The notes: generated from the sequence alone by a model not told the origin. A DNA stretch of 61,833 nt from Dyella silvatica (GCF_026283955.1 NZ_JAPDPE010000014.1:1-61833); one strand, 5' to 3'. Counted from the stretch's first letter, positions 38,134 to 47,209 are shown. Translations and numbers: made by a program.

Positions 38134-39120
38134 TCAAGCCGCCAGTTGCGCCTGTTGTTCCAGGGCAGCGAAATAATCGCGGGTGAGTCGCAGTTGGTCG
38201 GTGGCGGTTTCTGCGCGGTTGACTACGTGGCGGAAGGCGGCGTTTTCGGGGCGGTCTTTGGCGTACCAGCCGAGGTGTTTGCGGGCGATGCGCAGGCCCT
38301 GAAGTTCGCCGTAGAAGGCGTAGAGCTGTTGGAGGTGGTCGAGCAGGATCGTGGCGACTTCGCCGGGGGTGGGTTCGGGCAGCAGTTCGCCGGTGGTGAG
38401 GTAGTGGGCGATTTCGCGGAAGATCCACGGGCGGCCTTGGGCGCCACGACCGATCATCACGGCGTCGGCGCCGGTGACTTGCAAGACGTGCTTGGCTTGC
38501 TGTGGCGTCAGTACATCGCCGTTGGCGAGCACGGGACTGCGCACGGCGGCTTTGACGGCGGCAATCGTTTCGTACTCGGCTTCGCCTTCGTATTTGTCGG
38601 CGCGGGTGCGGCCGTGCACGGCCAGGGCGGCGATGCCGGCGTCTTCGGCGATGCGGGCGATGGTCAGCGCGTTTTTATGTTCGCGATCCCAGCCGGTGCG
38701 GATCTTCAGGGTGACGGGTACTGATACGGCTTGCGCGACAGCGCTGAGAATGCGCGCCACCAGTGGTTCGTCTTGCAGCAGGGCTGAGCCGGACCACACG
38801 TTGCAGACTTTCTTGGCCGGGCAGCCCATGTTGATATCGATGATTTGCGCGCCGTGATCGGCGTTGTAGCGCGCGGCGTCGGCCAGCATGGCCGGGTCGT
38901 AGCCGGCGATCTGCACGCTGACCGGTTCGGGTTCGCCGAGGTGGTCCATGCGCTTGAGTGATTTGCGGGTTTGCCACAGGCGTGGATCGGCGTTGGTCAT
39001 TTCCGAGACGGCCAGACCGGCGCCCAGCCGTTTGCACAGCAGGCGAAAAGGTTTGTCGGTGACGCCCGCCATCGGGGCGAGCACGACCGGCGGGTCGATA
39101 CGGTAGGGGCCAATCTGCAT
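38134..39120 (-). CDS. dusB: tRNA-dihydrouridine synthase DusB
   Basis: DusB is an FMN enzyme that reduces specific uridines in the tRNA D loop. The 328-residue protein begins MQIGPYRIDPPVVLAPMAGVTD and carries EMTNADP, INMGCPAKKVCN, TLKIRTGWD, VHGRTRADKYEGEA, NGDVLTPQQA and MIGRGAQGRPWIF, the standard order of TIM-barrel motifs. In many gammaproteobacteria dusB is followed by fis; here it is not, the next sequence being the repeat-rich gap. The ATG at 39120 is where family homology begins. Confidence 0.95.
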   Translation of the reverse strand: MQIGPYRIDPPVVLAPMAGVTDKPFRLLCKRLGAGLAVSEMTNADPRLWQTRKSLKRMDHLGEPEPVSVQIAGYDPAMLADAARYNADHGAQIIDINMGCPAKKVCNVWSGSALLQDEPLVARILSAVAQAVSVPVTLKIRTGWDREHKNALTIARIAEDAGIAALAVHGRTRADKYEGEAEYETIAAVKAAVRSPVLANGDVLTPQQAKHVLQVTGADAVMIGRGAQGRPWIFREIAHYLTTGELLPEPTPGEVATILLDHLQQLYAFYGELQGLRIARKHLGWYAKDRPENAAFRHVVNRAETATDQLRLTRDYFAALEQQAQLAA

Positions 39121-39228
39121 GCGCGCATTGTAGCGGGAGTGGCGACCAGGCTCCGCAAGCCGCTGTAGAGCTTGCGGAAGCGGTCGGCGTGCTAGTGTCT
39201 TGCGCGCTTGCCACGGGTGGAGAGAACG

Positions 39229-39822
39229 ATGCGGTTGCGCAAATTCTTGTGGGTGCTGTGCTGGCTTCCGGCCCTGGCCTGGGCGCATCACGGAGCCAAG
39301 GGCGTGAGTGGCCTGGCCGATGTCACGGTATGGATCGTGCGCCATGCGGAGAAGGCCGACAGCGGCGACGGTTTAAGCCCGCAGGGCGAGCAGCGCGCCA
39401 CGGCCTATGCGACCTATTTCGATCCGTTGCAATGGGACGGCGATACCTATTTGCCGCAGCGCTTGATCGCGACCAGCGACAGCAAGGAAAGCATCCGTCC
39501 GCGCCTTACGCTGACGCCGCTGTCGCAGCGGATCGGCTTGCCGATTGAGCAGCCTTGGGCGGATGAGCAGGTCGATGCCCTGGTCAAATCGTTGCGCAAG
39601 CAAAATCAGGCCAAGGTGGTGTTGATCGCCTGGCATCACGGGCATATCCCGAAGCTGATCGATGCCTTTGGCGGCAAGGCGAAGGATCTGCTTGGCAGTA
39701 AATCCTGGCCAGATGATGTGTATAACTGGCTGGTGATTTTGCACTTCGACCACGACGGCAAGCTGCAGGAAAAGCACAGTCAGCGGGTGCTCGAACATGT
39801 GCTGCCTAGCGATGGCGGATGA
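39229..39822 (+). CDS. Exported histidine phosphatase family protein
   Basis: This 197-residue protein has a signal peptide (FLWVLCWLPALAWAHH, cleaved near residue 19) and a phosphoglycerate-mutase-like core. The phosphorylated histidine is in VRHAEKADSG, and a second conserved histidine appears in LIAWHHGHIPKL. Spacing and short length fit the SixA/histidine phosphatase superfamily branch found in the periplasm of Xanthomonadales. The substrate is not predictable. GGAGAGAA lies just before the ATG at 39229. Confidence 0.8.
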   Translation: MRLRKFLWVLCWLPALAWAHHGAKGVSGLADVTVWIVRHAEKADSGDGLSPQGEQRATAYATYFDPLQWDGDTYLPQRLIATSDSKESIRPRLTLTPLSQRIGLPIEQPWADEQVDALVKSLRKQNQAKVVLIAWHHGHIPKLIDAFGGKAKDLLGSKSWPDDVYNWLVILHFDHDGKLQEKHSQRVLEHVLPSDGG

Positions 39823-39835
39823 GTGCGGTGAGCGG

Positions 39836-40060
39836 TTAGATAGCCGCTGAGGCTTGGACGAAATACATGCGCGGCTCGCTGACGTACAGGCCATGGTTGT
39901 TGTCGACCGAGCGCGTGAAGTAGCGCCGGTCGAACAGGTTTTTCACGCCTTCTGCGAGTTTCAGATTCGCCAGCTGCGAGCCGAAGACGTACTCGCTGCG
40001 CAGGTTCCAGTGGGTCTTGCCGGGGATATCGCCATGGTCGCCATCAGGCGTGAAGAAGGG
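39836..40060 (-). pseudogene. TonB-dependent receptor, C-terminal remnant
   Basis: The last 70 or so residues read WNLRSEYVFGSQLANLKLAEG, VKNLFDRRYFTRSVDNN and EPRMYFVQASAAI, the closing beta strands of a TonB-dependent outer-membrane receptor, with its proper stop. Upstream the homology ends abruptly where the nucleoside transporter gene finishes (40044), so the roughly 700-900 residues before it are gone. Replacement or deletion at this junction is the simplest reading. It has no start signals of its own and is presumably not functional. Confidence 0.8.
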
Positions 40061-41306
40061 GCTCTTGCAGGGCGCTGGGCTCATGTTTGTGTTTGAACAA
40101 CAGCATGAACAAGATCGCCACGATCAGCGAATACAAGGCAAAGGCAATCCAGATGCCGTGCCAGTTCTTGCTCTGATCCGGATAGGTGAAGAACTCCTCG
40201 ATGACGATGCCGCTGATCGAGCTGCCGAGCACGGCGCCGACGCCGTTGGTCATCATCATGAAAAGCCCTTGCGCGCTAGCGCGAATCCGCGGGTCGCTCT
40301 GGGTCTCGACGAAAAGCGAACCGGAGATATTGAAGAAGTCGAAGGCCATGCCATAGACGATGCACGACAGCACAATCATCCACAGGCCGCTGCCCGGATT
40401 GCCGTAGGCAAACAAGCCGAATCGCAAAGCCCAGGCTATCATGCTGATGAACATCACCGCCTTGATGCCGAAGCGCTTCAGAAAAAACGGGATCGCCAGA
40501 ATGAACAAGGTCTCGGAAATCTGCGAGATCGACATGATGATGGCGGGGTACTTCACCGGCACCAAGTCTTTATAGGCATCGATCTTGGCGAAATCGTGCA
40601 GAAAAGTATCGCCATAGGCATTGGTCAATTGCAGCGACGCGCCTAGCAGCATCGCGAACAGAAAAAAGACCGCCATCTTGCTGTTCTTGAACAGCGCAAA
40701 CGAGGTGAAGCCCAGCGTTTCGATCAGCGAGGCATGGGCCTTGCGCTCCATCTTGGGCGGGCATTTGGGCAGGCTGAAGGCGTACAGGCCAAGCAGCAGC
40801 GATGCGGCCGAGGCGACGTAGAACTGGCCCGAGGTGGTTTCCAGATGCAGCAGGCTGACCACCCATAGCGCGGCGATAAAGCCGACGGTGCCCCATACGC
40901 GGATCGGCGGATACACCTTGACGATGTCGATGCCGCTGCCTTTGAGCGCGTTGTAGGCCACCGTGATGGCCAGGGCGATGGTCGGCATATAGCAGGCCAT
41001 GTTCAACAGCATGACCCAGAACATGGTGTGCGGGTTATCGACCATGGGCACGGTGAACAGCACCATGGCGCCGCCGATATGCAGGATGCCGTAGAGCTTT
41101 TCGGCGTTGATCCAACGATCGGCGATCATGCCCAGGATGGACGGCATGAACAGCGAGGCGATGCCCATGGTGGAAAAAATCGCGCCGAACTGTGAGCCTG
41201 ACCAGTGCTTGTTTTGAAACCAGTAGGCACCAATGGTGATGAGCCACGAACCCCAGATAAAGAACTGCAGGATATTCATCAGAATCAGGCGGAATTTGAT
41301 GCTCAT
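40044..41306 (-). CDS. Nucleoside:H+ symporter (NHS/NupG-type MFS transporter)
   Basis: This 420-residue inner-membrane protein has about twelve hydrophobic segments. The start MSIKFRLILMNILQFFIWGSWLITIGAYWF and the segment KVYPPIRVWGTVGFIAALW are typical of the nucleoside:H+ symporter family that includes NupG and XapB. The C-terminus HKHEPSALQEP runs across the remnant of a TonB receptor, so its end may have been altered by the rearrangement. A TonB receptor next to a nucleoside permease is a common pairing in this order, so the original locus probably imported nucleosides across both membranes. A LacI-type operator candidate lies upstream. Confidence 0.88.
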   Translation of the reverse strand: MSIKFRLILMNILQFFIWGSWLITIGAYWFQNKHWSGSQFGAIFSTMGIASLFMPSILGMIADRWINAEKLYGILHIGGAMVLFTVPMVDNPHTMFWVMLLNMACYMPTIALAITVAYNALKGSGIDIVKVYPPIRVWGTVGFIAALWVVSLLHLETTSGQFYVASAASLLLGLYAFSLPKCPPKMERKAHASLIETLGFTSFALFKNSKMAVFFLFAMLLGASLQLTNAYGDTFLHDFAKIDAYKDLVPVKYPAIIMSISQISETLFILAIPFFLKRFGIKAVMFISMIAWALRFGLFAYGNPGSGLWMIVLSCIVYGMAFDFFNISGSLFVETQSDPRIRASAQGLFMMMTNGVGAVLGSSISGIVIEEFFTYPDQSKNWHGIWIAFALYSLIVAILFMLLFKHKHEPSALQEPLLHA

Positions 41307-41377
41307 GGACTCAATATGCGTAAGTGATTGGGGCCGTACTCACACGGTCACGGCCACGGCGCGTTGCCCGATGAGCG

Positions 41378-41391
41378 GGAAAACGTTGCCA
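41378..41391 (-). promoter_or_regulatory. Possible LacI-family operator upstream of the nucleoside transporter
   Basis: On the minus strand the site reads GGCAACGTTTTCC, with the central AACGTT common to LacI-family operators. It is about 75 bases before the transporter start. Symmetry outside the central six bases is weak. The 286-base divergent gap shows nothing else. Confidence 0.3.
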
Positions 41392-41592
41392 GCGGCGATC
41401 GAGTGACTCCCCCTCAGATACCCGAACAAGCCAGGGCCTGCGGCGTCAGCGCGCATGCGGGTACCAATGGTAAGACGCCGGCAGCGTAGATGAGCCGGGC
41501 TTGTTGCAGCAAGCTGCATTGCGGCGCCGAGGTGACTTTGTCGGCCAAGTCGGAGATGCTTTCAAACCTTAGATTGGCTCGAGGGGTAGCGC

Positions 41593-42222
41593 ATGAGTTT
41601 GTTTATAACCATTGCCATCGTGCATTTGATCGCCTTGTTAAGCCCGGGCCCGGACTTTTTCTTCGTCTCGCAGACGGCGGTCAGCCGTTCGCGCCGGCAG
41701 GCCTTGTTTGGCGTGATGGGGATTACCCTCGGTGTGGTCGTATGGTCGACCCTGGCTTTGCTGGGCCTGCAATTGTTGCTGCAACGGCTGTTATGGCTGG
41801 AGCGGTTGATCGCTACGGCCGGCGGCCTTTATCTGGCCTGGATGGGGGTCAAGATGCTGCGCAGTGCATGGCAGGCGCCGGTGGCCGGCGAAGCCCAGCC
41901 GCGGGCGGTGTTGCAGCAAGGCGATATGGCGACGCTGCGGGCAGGCCTGTTTACCAATCTGGCCAATCCCAAGGCGGTGATTTATTTCGGCAGCGTGTTT
42001 TCTGCCTTTATTGGCGATGACGTCACGGTAGGCGCGCGCTGGGGCCTGTGGACCTTGGTGATGGTGGAGACCTTTGTCTGGTTTGCCTTGGTGGCTGCGG
42101 TGTTTGCGTTGCCGAGCATGCGTCGCGGTTATCTGCGCCTGTCACGTTGGATCGACGGGGTGGCCGGTGCGGTGTTCGTGCTGTTTGGCCTGCATCTGAT
42201 TTTTTCACGCCGCGGCGCCTGA
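41593..42222 (+). CDS. LysE/RhtB-family amino acid exporter
   Basis: This 209-residue inner-membrane protein has six hydrophobic segments and the family start FITIAIVHLIALLSPGPDFFFVSQTAVSRSRRQALFGVMGI. The conserved SPGPDF motif is intact, as is GLFTNLANPKAVIYFGSVF. Members export threonine, homoserine or lysine. RhtC-like threonine export is the nearest guess but is not certain. It is a single gene; GAGGGG lies about seven bases before the ATG. Confidence 0.88.
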   Translation: MSLFITIAIVHLIALLSPGPDFFFVSQTAVSRSRRQALFGVMGITLGVVVWSTLALLGLQLLLQRLLWLERLIATAGGLYLAWMGVKMLRSAWQAPVAGEAQPRAVLQQGDMATLRAGLFTNLANPKAVIYFGSVFSAFIGDDVTVGARWGLWTLVMVETFVWFALVAAVFALPSMRRGYLRLSRWIDGVAGAVFVLFGLHLIFSRRGA

Positions 42223-42244
42223 TTCAGCCGGCTACCCCCGGGCA

Positions 42245-43111
42245 TTAGCGCAACGCCGTCCAGCCTTGCCATGCCACATACAGTCCCACCAGCACGATTA
42301 GCCCGCTCGAAGCGTAGGGTGCGCGGCGTATCCACTGGCCCAGCGCGGGCCAGCGCTTGGTCGCCTGGTTCATGCCGATCGCCGCGGCGACGCCGACCAG
42401 CACCATGGTCAAGGCCAGGCCCACGCTGAAAGAGAGCACCAGGGTCGCGCCCAGGCTGATCCGCTTCAGCTGCAGGCACAGCAGTAAGACAGTGATGGCG
42501 GCCGGGCAGGGGATGAGTCCACCGGTAAGCCCGAAGATCACGATTTGCGCGGTGCTGACCTGGCGGTTGGCAAAACGGCGCTGGATGTCATGGGCATGCT
42601 CTCGCTCGTGAGCATCCTGGTAGTCCACCAACTGCGGCGCAGGCAGGGTGAATACCGCATCCTGCATCTGCCCGGCAGCGGGCGCGCTGAAGGCATGGGC
42701 ATAGCGGTGAGCGAGTGAGGGTGCCTGGCCGTGGTGGTCATGCTCATGGGCTAGTTCACGCTGATGCTCGCGCCAGGTGCGGTACAGCATCCACAGTGCG
42801 ATAAGCACGATCAGGCCACCGGAGGCGAGCTGGAAGTAAGGCTCGCTGGCGTTCATGTCGAAACGGGAGCCCAGGTACAGGCCAAGCAGCGCCACCAGCC
42901 AGACAATCAGCGTGTGTGAGAATGCGGCAGAGAGACCAAGCAACGCAGCCTGGGTAACGGTGCCTCGAATGGCGATGATGAAGGCCGCCATCATGGTCTT
43001 CGAATGTCCCGGCTCCAGCCCGTGCAGGGCACCGAGCAGGATCGCGGTTGGAATGAACAGCCATAGATGGCCACTGCCTTGGCTCAACAGTTGAACAAGA
43101 TCGGGCAACAT
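42245..43111 (-). CDS. rcnA: Nickel/cobalt efflux protein RcnA
   Basis: RcnA exports Ni(II) and Co(II) across the inner membrane. The 288-residue protein has about six membrane segments, the metal-site motif LLGALHGLEPGHSKTMMAAF in the first part, a histidine-rich cytoplasmic loop (HEHDHHGQ and HEREHAHD), and the second motif GLTGGLIPCPAAITVLLL. It is divergent from rcnR, and an operator lies between them. An in-frame GTG at 43120 is possible, but AGGTG is six bases before the ATG at 43111, so that start is used. Confidence 0.93.
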   Translation of the reverse strand: MLPDLVQLLSQGSGHLWLFIPTAILLGALHGLEPGHSKTMMAAFIIAIRGTVTQAALLGLSAAFSHTLIVWLVALLGLYLGSRFDMNASEPYFQLASGGLIVLIALWMLYRTWREHQRELAHEHDHHGQAPSLAHRYAHAFSAPAAGQMQDAVFTLPAPQLVDYQDAHEREHAHDIQRRFANRQVSTAQIVIFGLTGGLIPCPAAITVLLLCLQLKRISLGATLVLSFSVGLALTMVLVGVAAAIGMNQATKRWPALGQWIRRAPYASSGLIVLVGLYVAWQGWTALR

Positions 43112-43132
43112 GCGTTTCACCTAATGGGCATA

Positions 43133-43147
43133 TACTGCCCCCTAGTA
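43133..43147. promoter_or_regulatory. RcnR operator between rcnA and rcnR
   Basis: TACTGCCCCCTAGTA matches the TACT-(G/C tract)-AGTA form known for E. coli RcnR, which is TACT-G6-N-AGTA or its complement; one position of the tract differs. It is 21 bases upstream of rcnA and 17 upstream of rcnR, so it can control both. Confidence 0.8.
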
Positions 43148-43164
43148 TATGGATAAGAGGAGCT

Positions 43165-43437
43165 ATGGGCCATACCGTCGCCAATAAAAGCAAGTTGATC
43201 GCCCGCGTGCGGCGTATCAAGGGTCAATTGGACGCGCTTGAGCGCGGCCTATCGGAAGAGCGCGGTTGCGCCGAGACACTGCAGCAGATCGCCGCTGTGC
43301 GCGGCGCGGTCAATGGCCTGATGGGCGAAGTGCTGGAGGGGCATTTGCGCACCCATGTCGCCGACCCCCATGCCGATGCCGAGCATCAGCAAGAGTTGGA
43401 CGACGTGCTCAAGATACTGCGCTCTTACATGAAGTAA
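43165..43437 (+). CDS. rcnR: Nickel/cobalt-responsive repressor RcnR
   Basis: RcnR is a tetrameric helical DNA-binding protein of the CsoR/RcnR family that releases DNA on binding Ni(II) or Co(II). The 90-residue sequence has the E. coli RcnR metal ligands at the same numbers: His3, Cys35, His60 and His64. These separate it from the copper-sensing CsoR and formaldehyde-sensing FrmR branches. It is divergent from rcnA with a well-matched operator between them. AGGAG lies before the ATG. Confidence 0.95.
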   Translation: MGHTVANKSKLIARVRRIKGQLDALERGLSEERGCAETLQQIAAVRGAVNGLMGEVLEGHLRTHVADPHADAEHQQELDDVLKILRSYMK

Positions 43438-43443
43438 CCGCGC

Positions 43444-44034
43444 TCACCACGAGGCCAGTGCCCGTGCGATGCCTTGCCGAAACCGTGTGACTTGCTTCGC
43501 GGTAACGCGTTCGCTTTGATACAGCGACAGCATTTGCATACGGCACTGTGCCGCGCAGGCACCCAGTATTGCCGTCTTGAGGATTCTCCTGACGGGGCGT
43601 CGCATGACCCAGCGATCGACCCATGACGGTGAACCCAGTGTGGTCACCACCAGCATCCGGCGCAGCCCTGACAACCGGGCTTTGATGGCGCCCCCATCGG
43701 CGGCATGGTCATAGGCAACCCCAGGTGCCCACACACGATCAAACCAGCCTTTGAGTATCGCGGGAAAGCCGAACCACCAGGTCGGGAAAACCAGCACGAT
43801 GGCGTCGGCATGGCGCAGCCGCTGGATTTCTGCGGCGACATGGGTGTCGTCGTAAGCCGGGGCGTAGTAACTCGCGCGCTCGCTGGCGCTTAGCGCGGGA
43901 TCGAAGGCGTTTTTGTAGAGATCTTCGAGCACGACCTCATGCCCGCCCGCCTTAAGCAAGTCATGTACGTGCTGCGCCAGCGAGGCGGCGAGACTGTCGT
44001 GCAGTGGATGGGCAAGTACCAGCAAACACTTCAA
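43444..44034 (-). CDS. NAD(P)H:quinone reductase-like flavoprotein (flavodoxin-2 fold)
   Basis: This 196-residue protein has the flavodoxin-like fold of NQO1/MdaB/KefF relatives. The N-terminus MKCLLVLAHPLHDSLAASL binds FMN or FAD phosphate, and VFPTWWFGFPAILKGWFDRVW is the family's core motif. It probably reduces quinones by two electrons, limiting redox cycling. The C-terminus follows the rcnR stop by only a few bases on the opposite strand, so the genes converge. No neighbour indicates a specific partner such as a Kef channel. Confidence 0.87.
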   Translation of the reverse strand: MKCLLVLAHPLHDSLAASLAQHVHDLLKAGGHEVVLEDLYKNAFDPALSASERASYYAPAYDDTHVAAEIQRLRHADAIVLVFPTWWFGFPAILKGWFDRVWAPGVAYDHAADGGAIKARLSGLRRMLVVTTLGSPSWVDRWVMRRPVRRILKTAILGACAAQCRMQMLSLYQSERVTAKQVTRFRQGIARALASW

Positions 44035-44087
44035 GGCAGACTCCTAACCCTATGGATCGTGCATGAGTGGATGCGCCGGGGCGCAGG

Positions 44088-45458
44088 CTAAGGCAGCAGC
44101 TTGCCTGGGTTGAGAATGCCGTCCGGGTCGAAGGCTGTTTTGACGTTACGCATCAGCCCCAGCGTTTCGGCTGACAGTGCCAGCGGCATGAATTCGCGTT
44201 TGACCAGGCCGATACCGTGCTCGCCCGACAGCGTGCCGTCGAGCGAAATCACCAGCGCGAACACCTCGCCCAGGCAGGCGTGCGAACGCTCGCGTTCGGC
44301 GTCATCACGGGGCAGCAGATTGACATGCAGGTTGCCGTTGCCGGCATGGCCGAAGGTGACTATCAGCACGTCATGCTTGGCGGCCAGCTGTTTGATGCCA
44401 TCGACCAGCTCGGGTAATCGGCTGACTGGGACAACCACGTCCTCGTTGATCTTGTTCGGGGAAATCGTGCGCTGTGCCGGCGACAAGGCTTTGCGCGCCG
44501 ACCACAAGGCCTGGGTTTCTTCCGCCGTCTGGGCGACTTGCAAATCGTCGAGACCGTCGCCGCGGGCGGCCCGCGATACGGCTTCGACCGCGCCGGCCAG
44601 CGTGTCTGGCTCGCCATCCACTTCAATCATCAGCATCGCACCGGCCAGCGGTACGCCATCGCCGCCGTAGTCGCGTGCCAGCTTCAAGGCGACGTCGTCG
44701 ATAAACTCCAGCGCACAGGGCGTTACTGGTTGCGCCATGATTCTCGCCACCGCACGCGCGGCGGCGCCGACGTCGCGATACGTGGCGCGCAGGGTGCGTA
44801 TGCCGGTGGGTTTGGGGGTCAGCTTGAGGGTGGCCTCGGTGATCAGCGCCAGCGTGCCCTCGGAACCGATCAACAGACGGGTCAGGTCGTAACCGGTGGA
44901 GCCTTTGCTGGTGTAGGTGCCGCAGCGGAAGCCAGCACCGGTGCCCGCCACCGCACGCAAACCCAGGGTGTTCTCACGCGGGCTGCCGTACTTCACCGTG
45001 CGCGGGCCGGCTGAGTTGCAGGCGAGATTGCCGCCGATGCTGCACCAGGGCGATGAGGTAGGGTCGGGCGGCCAGAAGAAGCCAAGCGGCTTCAAGGCCT
45101 GCTGCAGGTCGCCATTCAATACACCGGGTTCGACGATGGCAAGGCGGTTATCCGGGTCGAGGCGAATGATCCGGTTCATCCGCTCAAAGCTGACCACCAC
45201 GCCGCCGTCGACCGGCACGGTGGCGCCCGTGGTATTGGTGCCGCGTCCGCGTGCGATCACCGGGATGCGATGGACGCGGCAGGCCTGCACCAGGGTTTCC
45301 ACTTGCGCGTGCTCGGTGGGAAATAGCACCGCATCCGGCATCGCATGGCGGCGCGAGTTGTCATACGCGTAGGCCAGTCGTTCGGCTTCATCGAAGGAGC
45401 AGGCGTCGGCCGCGAAGGTCTGGCGGAGGGTGTCGAGCAGTGCCGGGGGGAGCGTCAT
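44088..45458 (-). CDS. FAD-linked oxidase, D-lactate/glycolate dehydrogenase type (GlcD-like)
   Basis: This 456-residue flavoenzyme has the PCMH-type FAD-binding domain (PVIARGRGTNTTGATVPVDGG and the SIGGNLACNSAGP block) and the FAD-oxidase C-terminal domain ending LSGEHGIGLVKREFM and FDPDGILNPGKLLP. This is the family of D-lactate dehydrogenase (cytochrome/quinone linked), GlcD and D-2-hydroxyglutarate dehydrogenase. FGHAGNGNLHVN marks the substrate/metal site. The separate GlcE and GlcF subunits are absent here, which favours a D-2-hydroxyacid dehydrogenase acting alone. Substrate is not certain. Confidence 0.88.
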   Translation of the reverse strand: MTLPPALLDTLRQTFAADACSFDEAERLAYAYDNSRRHAMPDAVLFPTEHAQVETLVQACRVHRIPVIARGRGTNTTGATVPVDGGVVVSFERMNRIIRLDPDNRLAIVEPGVLNGDLQQALKPLGFFWPPDPTSSPWCSIGGNLACNSAGPRTVKYGSPRENTLGLRAVAGTGAGFRCGTYTSKGSTGYDLTRLLIGSEGTLALITEATLKLTPKPTGIRTLRATYRDVGAAARAVARIMAQPVTPCALEFIDDVALKLARDYGGDGVPLAGAMLMIEVDGEPDTLAGAVEAVSRAARGDGLDDLQVAQTAEETQALWSARKALSPAQRTISPNKINEDVVVPVSRLPELVDGIKQLAAKHDVLIVTFGHAGNGNLHVNLLPRDDAERERSHACLGEVFALVISLDGTLSGEHGIGLVKREFMPLALSAETLGLMRNVKTAFDPDGILNPGKLLP

Positions 45459-45474
45459 GCGCGTAAGTCTAGCG

Positions 45475-45507
45475 CTGAAGCTGCGGACAGGGTGTCCGCA
45501 GCTTCAG
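45475..45507. terminator. Hairpin between virD4 and the GlcD-like gene
   Basis: CTGAAGCTGCGGACA (45475-45489) and TGTCCGCAGCTTCAG (45493-45507) form a perfect 15-base stem with a three-base loop, 14 bases after the virD4 stop. There is no T run. It probably ends the T4SS transcript or protects its 3' end. Confidence 0.6.
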
Positions 45508-45520
45508 GATAGGGCTCGGC

Positions 45521-47209
45521 TTAGATGGTCAAGGTGGCGACGTTCACTTTGGGCAACAAGCGAGAAGTGAAGTACTTGTCCTGGTAGTAGCGGATTTTCT
45601 CGCACATCACCGGGAAAGCGATGCCCTCATAAAGAAAGACTTCTTTGTCATTGCCCATAGCCTTTAGTTCTTGCGGAAGCATCAGGGCACGCCGTTCTTC
45701 GGACTGGCTGCGCGACACGTCGCCGCGGCTACCGCCGCCGCGCGTGATGTTTTCTTTGCGTACGGTGGTATAGCCCAGCATGTCGGAATAATCGTTGGCG
45801 TCCTGTTGCTCGCGCGGTGCGTAGACGATTTGCAGTGCATGGTTGGTGACCAACGTGCGCGAGACGTCTTTGCCATAAGTGGCATCGAGTTGAGCCATGC
45901 TCTGGATGATGGGCAAAAGCCGGATGTTGTAGCCGGCCATGTACGACACCGCCGTGGCAATGATCTCCACCTTGCCGATCGAGGTGAATTCGTCCATCAG
46001 CAACAGGCACTGGTATTTCAGCGCCGGATTGTTCTGCGGCAATTCCTTGGTGTTCAAGTTGATCAGCTGGCTGAAAAAAAGATTCACGATCAAGCGGCTC
46101 TCCGCCAGCTTGTTCGGCTGAATGCCGATATAAATCGTCATTTTCTTTTTGCGTACATCGGTCAGCAAGAAATCGTCGTCGCTAGTGGCCGCGTCCAGCA
46201 CCGGATTGATCCAGGCGTTGAGCGGCTCTTTGAAGGTGCCGAGAATCGAGGCAAAGGTTTCATTCGCCTGCGACAGCAGGTTAGAAAAAGCCGATTGCGC
46301 AGTGCCACTGAGAAAAGGCTGCTGCGCCAGCATTTGGTAGAGCTGCTTCAAATCGGTGCCGTCACCGGATGACAGCCGGTAAACGGCGCCAAGCGTCGGC
46401 TTGACCCGGAGTTTCAGCGGTATGTTTTTCTTCTCGTCGTCATCCCATTTTTCAAACAGGTAGAGCGTGAAGGCCATGAACGCATTGCGTGCCTGGCTGA
46501 CCCAGAATTTCTGATCATCGGAGCCATCCGGATAAAGCATCGCCGCGATGCTCATCAAATCCGACACGCGAAAAGCGGGATCTTTGGATACGTAGCTGAG
46601 CGGATTCCAGCGATGGCTGCGGCGATCTTCAGCAAATGGGTTGAACAAATAGATTTCTTGACCCTGGCTGGCGCGCCAACCGCTGGTCAACTCGAAGTTT
46701 TCCTGTTTGATATCCAGAACGACGGTCGATTCCTGATAGTCGAGCAGGTTCGGAATCACCACGCCGACACCTTTGCCGGAGCGTGTTGGCGCCGCCAGGA
46801 TGACAAACTGCTGACCACTGAGTCGAACCAGGTTGCCGTGGAACTTGCCGACCAGGATGCCGTTGTTCGATGACTTGAACATACCGAGCTTGCTCAGATC
46901 ACCACTTTTGGCAAAGCGGGCATCGCCGTGTATCGATGGCTTCTTTTGCCTGGCCATGAAATACATCACGATCAGCCAGGCAATCAAAGGCAGGCCAAAA
47001 CCGATATAGCCGGCTGCCTTGATGCGGCCAAGATAGGGCTGCACCTGCGGCAAATCCATGGAACGCAGATAGCTCCAATAGGTATCCCATTGGATCTGGC
47101 TGGTGCCTACTTTAAGAAACAGCAGTGTCAGAAAGCCGGAAAGATATTCCCCCGCAACCAGGACGGCCAAGATCAATCCGGCCGCCCAATACCATTTCGC
47201 CTTGCTCAT
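45521..47209 (-). CDS. virD4: Type IV secretion coupling protein VirD4
   Basis: VirD4 is the inner-membrane ATPase that recruits substrates to the T4SS; in Xanthomonas it binds the XVIPCD of effectors. The 562-residue protein has two N-terminal membrane segments (about 9-30 and 72-90), Walker A APTRSGKGVGVVIPN, Walker B CLLLMDEFTS and the TraG/VirD4 C-terminal region with SRTLVTNHALQIVYAPREQQDAN. Two effectors with XVIPCDs lie just upstream on the same strand, which fits. In X. citri virD4 heads the virB7-11 genes; here it is at the opposite end of the locus. Confidence 0.96.
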   Translation of the reverse strand: MSKAKWYWAAGLILAVLVAGEYLSGFLTLLFLKVGTSQIQWDTYWSYLRSMDLPQVQPYLGRIKAAGYIGFGLPLIAWLIVMYFMARQKKPSIHGDARFAKSGDLSKLGMFKSSNNGILVGKFHGNLVRLSGQQFVILAAPTRSGKGVGVVIPNLLDYQESTVVLDIKQENFELTSGWRASQGQEIYLFNPFAEDRRSHRWNPLSYVSKDPAFRVSDLMSIAAMLYPDGSDDQKFWVSQARNAFMAFTLYLFEKWDDDEKKNIPLKLRVKPTLGAVYRLSSGDGTDLKQLYQMLAQQPFLSGTAQSAFSNLLSQANETFASILGTFKEPLNAWINPVLDAATSDDDFLLTDVRKKKMTIYIGIQPNKLAESRLIVNLFFSQLINLNTKELPQNNPALKYQCLLLMDEFTSIGKVEIIATAVSYMAGYNIRLLPIIQSMAQLDATYGKDVSRTLVTNHALQIVYAPREQQDANDYSDMLGYTTVRKENITRGGGSRGDVSRSQSEERRALMLPQELKAMGNDKEVFLYEGIAFPVMCEKIRYYQDKYFTSRLLPKVNVATLTI

